This document shows positions 6,451 through 10,196 of a DNA stretch of 10,196 nt, piece after piece. A program made the translations under genes and the position numbers. The notes under the pieces were generated by a model that did no database searches, was not told the origin of the DNA, and saw only the letters and a program-made list of their open reading frames with translations. The DNA comes from an uncultured Nitrosomonadales bacterium. Its GTDB lineage: Bacteria > Pseudomonadota > Gammaproteobacteria > Burkholderiales > Methylophilaceae. The DNA is taken from the NCBI GenBank assembly GCA_946481065.1, contig CAMLMA010000066.1, positions 1-10,196 of the forward strand. Reading direction: 5' to 3'. Position 1 is the stretch's first letter. Each line of letters opens with the position of its first letter.

Positions 6451-6503
6451 GCTGGCCTGCGTAAAGGCCAGCAAAAAAAGCCAGGTTCCGACCTGGCTTT
6501 TTT
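6451..6503. terminator. Bidirectional intrinsic terminator with a leading second hairpin
   Basis: GCCAGGT (6480-6486), loop TCCG, and ACCTGGC (6491-6497) form a 7-bp stem, flanked by A7 on the left and T6 on the right. It therefore works for the plus-strand lipoprotein gene and, read on the minus strand with T7 after the stem, for the surf1-ctaB operon. A further perfect 8-bp hairpin, GCTGGCCT/AGGCCAGC (6451-6472), sits just before the A-run. Confidence 0.9.
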
Positions 6504-6547
6504 ATGGGCACGCTTCGATGCGTGCGCCGGAGATGCCGATATTCGAC

Positions 6548-7453
6548 CTAGAGCGTGATGCGCCAGTAATGATCGACCAGCAAGGCCGCAAACAGCAAGG
6601 TGAGATAGAGGATCGAATAGCGGAAAGTGCGGCGCGCCAATTGATCTGAATACTGACGATAAAGTCCGATGGCATAAGCCATGAACCCAGCATTCAGTAT
6701 CAGCGAGGCCACGAGGTAGATCACCCCGCTCATGCCATGGCCGTAAGGCATCAGCGCAACAGCGAACAAGATGATGGTATAGAGCAGGATGTGTAGCCGC
6801 GTGAACTCCTCGCCGTGGGTCACAGGCAGCATTGGCATGCCCACCTTGGCATATTCGGCTCGCCGATAGAGCGCCAGCGCCCAGAAATGCGGCGGGGTCC
6901 AGGCAAAGATGATCAGGAACAGGATCAGCGCTTCAGGGGCAACCACATTATTGACCGCAGCCCAGCCCAGGATAGGCGGCATGGCACCGGAGGCACCGCC
7001 GATGACGATGTTGAGCGGCGTCGCAGGTTTGAGGAAAACGGTATAGATCACCGCATAGCCGACAAAGGTCGCGAGCGTGAGCCACATGGTCAGCGGATTG
7101 ACGAAGACATACAGGATCAATAAGCCGGTAGCGCCTGTCAGCGTCGCAAAGATCACAGTCTGGGTGGACGTTACCATACCGGTCGGCAACGGACGTCCAC
7201 GGGTCCTCGCCATGCGCGCGTCGATCGTTTGCTCGATCAGGCAGTTGAACGCCGCTGCGGCTCCGGAGGCCATGCCGATCCCGATGGTCGCCGCCAGCAA
7301 CAGGCCCAGCGGCAGGACATCCGGCGTCGCGAGGAACATGCCGATCATCGCGGTGAATACGATGAGCGCCGTGACACGGGGCTTGCATAACGCCAGGAAG
7401 TTACGACACCCCAGGCTTACTCGTTGCAGTTTCAAGGTACTGACAGCGCTCAT
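6548..7453 (-). CDS. ctaB: Heme O synthase (protoheme IX farnesyltransferase)
   Basis: Integral membrane prenyltransferase of the UbiA family that transfers farnesyl from farnesyl diphosphate to heme b, giving heme O, the step before CtaA. It has 301 residues, normal length, with about nine hydrophobic segments. The N-terminal [17 protein letters not shown] is the family opening. The diphosphate/Mg-binding loop is visible as N70[18 protein letters not shown], the betaproteobacterial variant of NxxxDxxxDxxMxRTxxRP, in which an acidic Glu74 replaces the first Asp. The second loop region contains [25 protein letters not shown] five bases before the ATG at 7453 marks the start and overlaps the ctaA stop region, 9 bp away. 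It is the last gene of the operon, followed by an intrinsic terminator. Confidence 0.96.
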   Translation of the reverse strand: MSAVSTLKLQRVSLGCRNFLALCKPRVTALIVFTAMIGMFLATPDVLPLGLLLAATIGIGMASGAAAAFNCLIEQTIDARMARTRGRPLPTGMVTSTQTVIFATLTGATGLLILYVFVNPLTMWLTLATFVGYAVIYTVFLKPATPLNIVIGGASGAMPPILGWAAVNNVVAPEALILFLIIFAWTPPHFWALALYRRAEYAKVGMPMLPVTHGEEFTRLHILLYTIILFAVALMPYGHGMSGVIYLVASLILNAGFMAYAIGLYRQYSDQLARRTFRYSILYLTLLFAALLVDHYWRITL

Positions 7454-7462
7454 GTAACCTCC

Positions 7463-8467
7463 CTATTTTGGTAATTCTGTTATTTTTGAATTCAGTATTA
7501 CGATAGTGATCAACAACAAGGCAGCACCTAGATTGTGCGCCACCGCAAGCACTAGGGGAAGATGCAGCAGAAGGTTTCCGATCCCCAGGCTGATTTGCGT
7601 CAGCAGTAGCAAAAACAGCGCCTGTGCGAACGGCCGCAACTGTGGATAACGAGACAAGCGCCAGGCCAGCACACCCAGATAAAGGAACACAACGATCGCC
7701 CCTAGGCGATGGACCCATTGGATCGCCACCAGCGCAGGCAAGCTCAGCGGCGAACCGTCCGGGCCCTGGCCCAGGTCGCGGATCATATGGAAAGCGACAC
7801 CGAAATCCATAGGCGGCACAAGCTCGCCGTGGCAGGTCGGGAAATCCATGCAGGCCAAGGCTGCATAATTGGAACTGGTCCAGCCGCCCAGGAATATCTG
7901 GGCGAAGATCAGCACGATCGCTCCCCGCACCCAGAACCGCAGCCATGGACTGGTCAGGAAGCGCTGTGAGGCGACCCCCCAGTGACGATGTGCGATCCAT
8001 ACCAGCAAGGCTAGCGTGCTCATGCCGCCAAGAAGATGCGCCGACACGATGACAGGTTTGAGCAGCAGCGTCACAGTCCACATGCCGAGCATGGCCTGCA
8101 GACCGACCAGCAACACCAGCGCTGTAGGCACCCAAGGCGAAACGCGGAGGACTTTTCGGCCATGCCACCCTAACACGCACAATCCGAGGATCAATATCCC
8201 GAGCGTGCCGGCCAGGTAGCGATGTAGCATCTCTTTCCAGGCCTTGTGCACTTCCACGGTCGATTGCGGATAAGCGGTTTGCGCCTGCTGGATAGCCGCC
8301 TCGCTTTGCGGCACAGTCATGCTGCCGTAGCAGCCCGGCCAATCCGGACAGCCGAGACCCGCGTCCGAAAGGCGGACGAACGCGCCCAGACCAACCACGC
8401 AAAAAGCGAGCAGGCTGGTGATGATCACCAGTTGTCTGAAGCCGAAGGCGCTACGGTCCGTTCTCAC
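7463..8467 (-). CDS. ctaA: Heme A synthase (COX15/CtaA family)
   Basis: Membrane monooxygenase-type enzyme that oxidises the C8 methyl of heme O to a formyl group, giving heme A for aa3 oxidase. It has 334 residues with eight hydrophobic segments in two similar halves. The signature RLSDAGLGCPDWPGCYG lies at residues 32-48. The four heme-ligand histidines fit His82 (KEMLHR), His144 (SAHLLGG), His253 (QWVHRLG) and His311 (AHNLGA), with Glu79 conserved near the first. Cysteine pairs Cys40/Cys46 and Cys206/Cys212 are in the outer loops, as in the two-pair form of the enzyme. The start is GTG at 8467, with GGAG seven bases upstream. It lies 13 bp after the Sco-like gene and 9 bp before ctaB. Confidence 0.96.
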   Translation of the reverse strand: MRTDRSAFGFRQLVIITSLLAFCVVGLGAFVRLSDAGLGCPDWPGCYGSMTVPQSEAAIQQAQTAYPQSTVEVHKAWKEMLHRYLAGTLGILILGLCVLGWHGRKVLRVSPWVPTALVLLVGLQAMLGMWTVTLLLKPVIVSAHLLGGMSTLALLVWIAHRHWGVASQRFLTSPWLRFWVRGAIVLIFAQIFLGGWTSSNYAALACMDFPTCHGELVPPMDFGVAFHMIRDLGQGPDGSPLSLPALVAIQWVHRLGAIVVFLYLGVLAWRLSRYPQLRPFAQALFLLLLTQISLGIGNLLLHLPLVLAVAHNLGAALLLITIVILNSKITELPK

Positions 8468-8480
8468 TGGTCCACTCCGC

Positions 8481-9080
8481 TCATCCTGCCCACGCCGCTT
8501 TCAGTAACCGCACCAGATCCTTGCGCACGGCCTTAGGGGGAACGGACTCCGGAAAGCTCATCATCAGATTCGCCAATGGATCGATGAGATAGATGCGGGA
8601 CTCAGCCATAGGCATCACTTGCAGATCCTGACTCAGCGAAACGATAGCGGCGCGCGGCTGATTGATGATGACCATGTCCGGATAGTCGGCTTGCAGACGT
8701 TGCCAGTCAGCGTCCTGTGCGACGAGGATGCGTTGCAGGCGCGCGCTGTCCTTGGCCATCGAGGCATGCAGCTGTCGCATCGTGTGCAAGCGTTCCAGGC
8801 ACTGCGCTTCGCATTGCACGGTGACATAGACCATGCTCCATTTATCACGCAACAGATCCGCCGGGAGCGGCGCCGCATTGGCGTCTCGCAGGTCGCCGGA
8901 AAGAAGGATCGGTCGCGGCGGCGCAAGCAACTCGCCTTGACTCGCGCCTTGCGGATGCCATTCAAAGACATACATCAGAGCCACGATGATGATGGGCAAG
9001 GCGAAAAAGAACGCTAGCAGGCAGAACACCCACCGACCTCTCGCTTGCCTTTGTTCTGCAGTTAAATTGACGCTGGACAT
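8481..9080 (-). CDS. Sco-like membrane-anchored thioredoxin-fold protein, cytochrome oxidase assembly
   Basis: A 199-residue protein with one N-terminal membrane anchor (about 18-39) and a periplasmic thioredoxin-like domain. It keeps a Cys90-x3-Cys94 motif (VTVQCEAQC), the spacing used for copper in Sco1/SenC. It also keeps RIYLIDPLANLMMSFPES, like the YLIDPxG strand of that family. The histidine that Sco uses as third copper ligand, just before that strand, is missing: the segment reads PMAESRIYLIDP. It may therefore act as a thiol reductant or a divergent metal chaperone rather than true Sco. Its ATG follows the surf1 stop directly (TAAATG), implying coupled translation, with AGGAAAAG further back. 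Genes like this lie between surf1 and ctaA in many betaproteobacteria. Confidence 0.82.
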   Translation of the reverse strand: MSSVNLTAEQRQARGRWVFCLLAFFFALPIIIVALMYVFEWHPQGASQGELLAPPRPILLSGDLRDANAAPLPADLLRDKWSMVYVTVQCEAQCLERLHTMRQLHASMAKDSARLQRILVAQDADWQRLQADYPDMVIINQPRAAIVSLSQDLQVMPMAESRIYLIDPLANLMMSFPESVPPKAVRKDLVRLLKAAWAG

Positions 9081-9824
9081 TTAGGCAGGTCTTTTCCTGA
9101 AACCGACATAGAGATAGATGCAAAACGCCGCCACTGCAAAACCGAACCACTGGTAAGCGTATCCGATATGGGTTTCGATACGCTCGGCAGGTCGCGGCCA
9201 ATCCCGGACATAGCCGCCAGCCGCATCCTGATCGAGCCGGATGACGATCGGCGACACAGGCTGTTGCACGATACCGGCATAACGTGCCATGTCGAGGTTC
9301 TGCCAGACCGGTGTCCAGGCGGATGGCGAGTCTTGTGGAGCCGTGCTCTCCAGTGAGAAGAACTTGCTCGGCGGGATCCATACCTGGCCAGTGATCGTCT
9401 GCTCGCCCGTTGGCACGGTGGTTTGCGGCAATCGCGTGTGATCTGCCGCGCCGGGGACCCAGCCGCGATTGATCAGCACCAGTCGGTTGCCTGCCGTGCG
9501 CAGGGGCGTCAACACATGGTAGCCAGCACGATCCTGATATACCTGGTTGTCGAGCAGGATCTGATGGCTGGCGTCGTAGACGCCGGTGACTCGTACCCGG
9601 TGATAGCGCCATGCAGTTGCGTCATCCATGGTTACCGGCAACGGGACTGCTGGTGCATGCAGATAACGATCGAATTGTTGCTGTAGCTGCAGCTTTTGCT
9701 CAGCCTTGTGATATTGCCAAAGGCCGAGCTTGATGAACGTCGGGATCGCCAGCAACACCACTATCGTACCCAGCCATGTAGGACGAAATGAAACGTCGGC
9801 AAGGCGAAATTGCAAATTACTCAT
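9081..9824 (-). CDS. SURF1 family cytochrome oxidase assembly protein
   Basis: A 247-residue inner-membrane protein with two transmembrane helices, near residues 17-34 and 224-241, around a periplasmic loop. SURF1 proteins help insert heme A into subunit I of cytochrome c oxidase. Diagnostic motifs are LGLWQYHKAEQK at 33-44, RVRVTGVYDASHQILLDNQ, LVLINRGWVP, and the C-terminal H219IGYAYQWFGFA, matching the family HxxYAxQWF. I chose the ATG at 9824 (MSNLQFRLADVSFRPTW) because family members begin in this way; a GTG at 9848 would add eight residues and nearly meet the divergent DUF2909 gene. Neither start has a strong Shine-Dalgarno sequence. It is the first gene of the operon with the Sco-like gene, ctaA and ctaB. 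Confidence 0.93.
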   Translation of the reverse strand: MSNLQFRLADVSFRPTWLGTIVVLLAIPTFIKLGLWQYHKAEQKLQLQQQFDRYLHAPAVPLPVTMDDATAWRYHRVRVTGVYDASHQILLDNQVYQDRAGYHVLTPLRTAGNRLVLINRGWVPGAADHTRLPQTTVPTGEQTITGQVWIPPSKFFSLESTAPQDSPSAWTPVWQNLDMARYAGIVQQPVSPIVIRLDQDAAGGYVRDWPRPAERIETHIGYAYQWFGFAVAAFCIYLYVGFRKRPA

Positions 9825-9838
9825 GCGCCACGCATAAT
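9810..9838 (+). promoter_or_regulatory. Sigma-70-like promoter of the DUF2909 gene
   Basis: TTGCAA (9810-9815), a 17-bp spacer, and CATAAT (9833-9838, five of six consensus) point to a plus-strand start near 9845, about 20 bases before the ATG at 9866. It overlaps the first codons of surf1 on the other strand, so the promoters of the two divergent genes must be interleaved. Confidence 0.5.
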
Positions 9839-9865
9839 CAATGAACACTCACTTGGGAAACTGTC

Positions 9866-10069
9866 ATGTTGCTTAAAATCGCCATCGTTCTCATGTTGTT
9901 ACTCATCGTCGCCAGCCTGTTCTCGGCCTTGTTCTATCTCATCAAGGATAAAGGTACCGGTGAAAGGACTGCCAAAGCGCTGACCATCCGTGTCTCTTTA
10001 TCGCTTGTCTTGTTCCTGCTGCTCATGCTCGGCTATTACACCGGCGTCATCGGTCAACCCGCCCCCTGA
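9866..10069 (+). CDS. Twin-transmembrane small protein (DUF2909 family)
   Basis: A 67-residue protein with two membrane helices (about 4-26 and 44-62), joined by a short charged loop (KDKGTGERTAKA), with little outside the membrane. This matches the DUF2909/'twin transmembrane protein' family found beside cox genes in proteobacteria; the function is unknown, with a role near cytochrome oxidase suggested only by location. GGGAA lies about eight bases before the ATG. It is transcribed towards coxC and against the surrounding minus-strand cox and ctaA-ctaB genes. A hairpin terminator follows its stop. Confidence 0.85.
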   Translation: MLLKIAIVLMLLLIVASLFSALFYLIKDKGTGERTAKALTIRVSLSLVLFLLLMLGYYTGVIGQPAP

Positions 10070-10084
10070 CAGTCCAGGCAAGGG

Positions 10085-10115
10085 AAAGGCGATGCTTTCA
10101 GGCATCGCCTTTTTT
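10085..10115 (+). terminator. Intrinsic terminator between the convergent DUF2909 and coxC genes
   Basis: AAAGGCGATGC (10085-10095) pairs with GCATCGCCTTT (10102-10112) around a 6-nt loop, and the T-run continues to 10115. It lies 15 bp after the DUF2909 stop. It may also end coxC transcription on the minus strand, although the T-run there is only three bases long. Confidence 0.88.
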
Positions 10116-10124
10116 ATTGGTGGG

Positions 10125-10196
10125 TTAGAGCCAGTAAACGAAGATGAACAGGCCCAGCCACACCACATCGACGAAGTGCCAGTACCAGGCAACGCC
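10125..10196 (-). CDS. coxC: Cytochrome c oxidase subunit III, C-terminal end (partial)
   Basis: Only the final 23 codons and TAA stop are in the window; the rest runs off the right edge. They read GVAWYWHFVDVVWLGLF and then IFVYWL, the conserved end of subunit III, whose last helix has the WYWHFVDVVWL motif. Subunit III is a core membrane component of the aa3 oxidase. This fixes the nature of the locus: the genes to the left provide heme A and assembly factors for this enzyme. Confidence 0.93.
   Translation of the reverse strand, partial: GVAWYWHFVDVVWLGLFIFVYWL

Noticed and set aside
7401..8402. A 333-codon open frame on the minus strand
   Set aside because: It lies in another frame over ctaA, begins within that gene, and its Arg/Pro/Ala-rich translation has no membrane segments or motifs. 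The ctaA frame has all expected histidines and cysteines.
8962..9612. A 216-codon minus-strand open frame
   Set aside because: It overlaps surf1 and the start of the Sco-like gene in another frame. Both of those have clear family motifs and adjoin exactly at TAAATG.
1..10196. CRISPR array, tRNA, rRNA, transposase or prophage genes
   Set aside because: I found no spaced direct repeats, no tRNA-like cloverleaf and no integrase or transposase motif in any frame.

Overview
The window looks like chromosomal DNA of moderate GC content from a Gram-negative bacterium, most likely a betaproteobacterium. The main evidence is the right-hand third: coxC tail, a small twin-transmembrane protein of the DUF2909 type, SURF1, a thioredoxin-fold assembly protein, GTG-started ctaA, and ctaB. 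That is the layout of an aa3-type cytochrome c oxidase biogenesis locus of betaproteobacteria. A periplasmic SRPBCC protein resembling MxaD, paired with a YVTN beta-propeller protein, hints at a methylotroph such as a member of the Methylophilaceae. This second inference is weaker, because no methanol dehydrogenase gene is in view.

Layout: (1) 1-297 has no gene I can name. (2) 298-1958, minus strand: a TetR-type repressor gene followed by an aldo/keto reductase gene, probably co-transcribed from a promoter whose start region carries a 13-bp palindrome. (3) 2058-3888, minus strand: an exported GlcG/HbpS-type protein followed after 13 bp by a lipoprotein of the PQQ-dependent sorbosone/glucose dehydrogenase beta-propeller family. 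A TTGACA/TAGTAT promoter drives the pair, and its -10 box lies inside a GAACGTA-N8-TACGTTC inverted repeat. (4) 3980-4390 is non-coding and holds several hairpins. (5) 4391-5955, minus strand: a seven-bladed YVTN propeller protein coupled by an ATGA overlap to an MxaD-like SRPBCC protein, both exported. (6) 6225-6434, plus strand: a small Ala/Pro-rich lipoprotein, followed by a strong bidirectional terminator at 6451-6503. (7) 6548-9824, minus strand: surf1, a Sco-like gene, ctaA and ctaB, making and inserting heme A for cytochrome oxidase. (8) 9866-10069, plus strand: a DUF2909-type protein transcribed against the cox genes. (9) 10125-10196, minus strand: the last 23 codons of coxC.

Functionally there are two halves. 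On the right, CtaB farnesylates heme b to heme O, CtaA oxidises heme O to heme A, and SURF1 and the Sco-like protein help assemble the oxidase whose subunit III lies at the edge. On the left, several exported proteins (beta-propeller dehydrogenase, GlcG/HbpS-like, YVTN propeller, MxaD-like) suggest periplasmic oxidation of alcohols, aldehydes or sugars feeding electrons to that oxidase. The cytoplasmic aldo/keto reductase and the TetR regulator may handle or sense reactive carbonyls. This link between the halves is inference from gene content.
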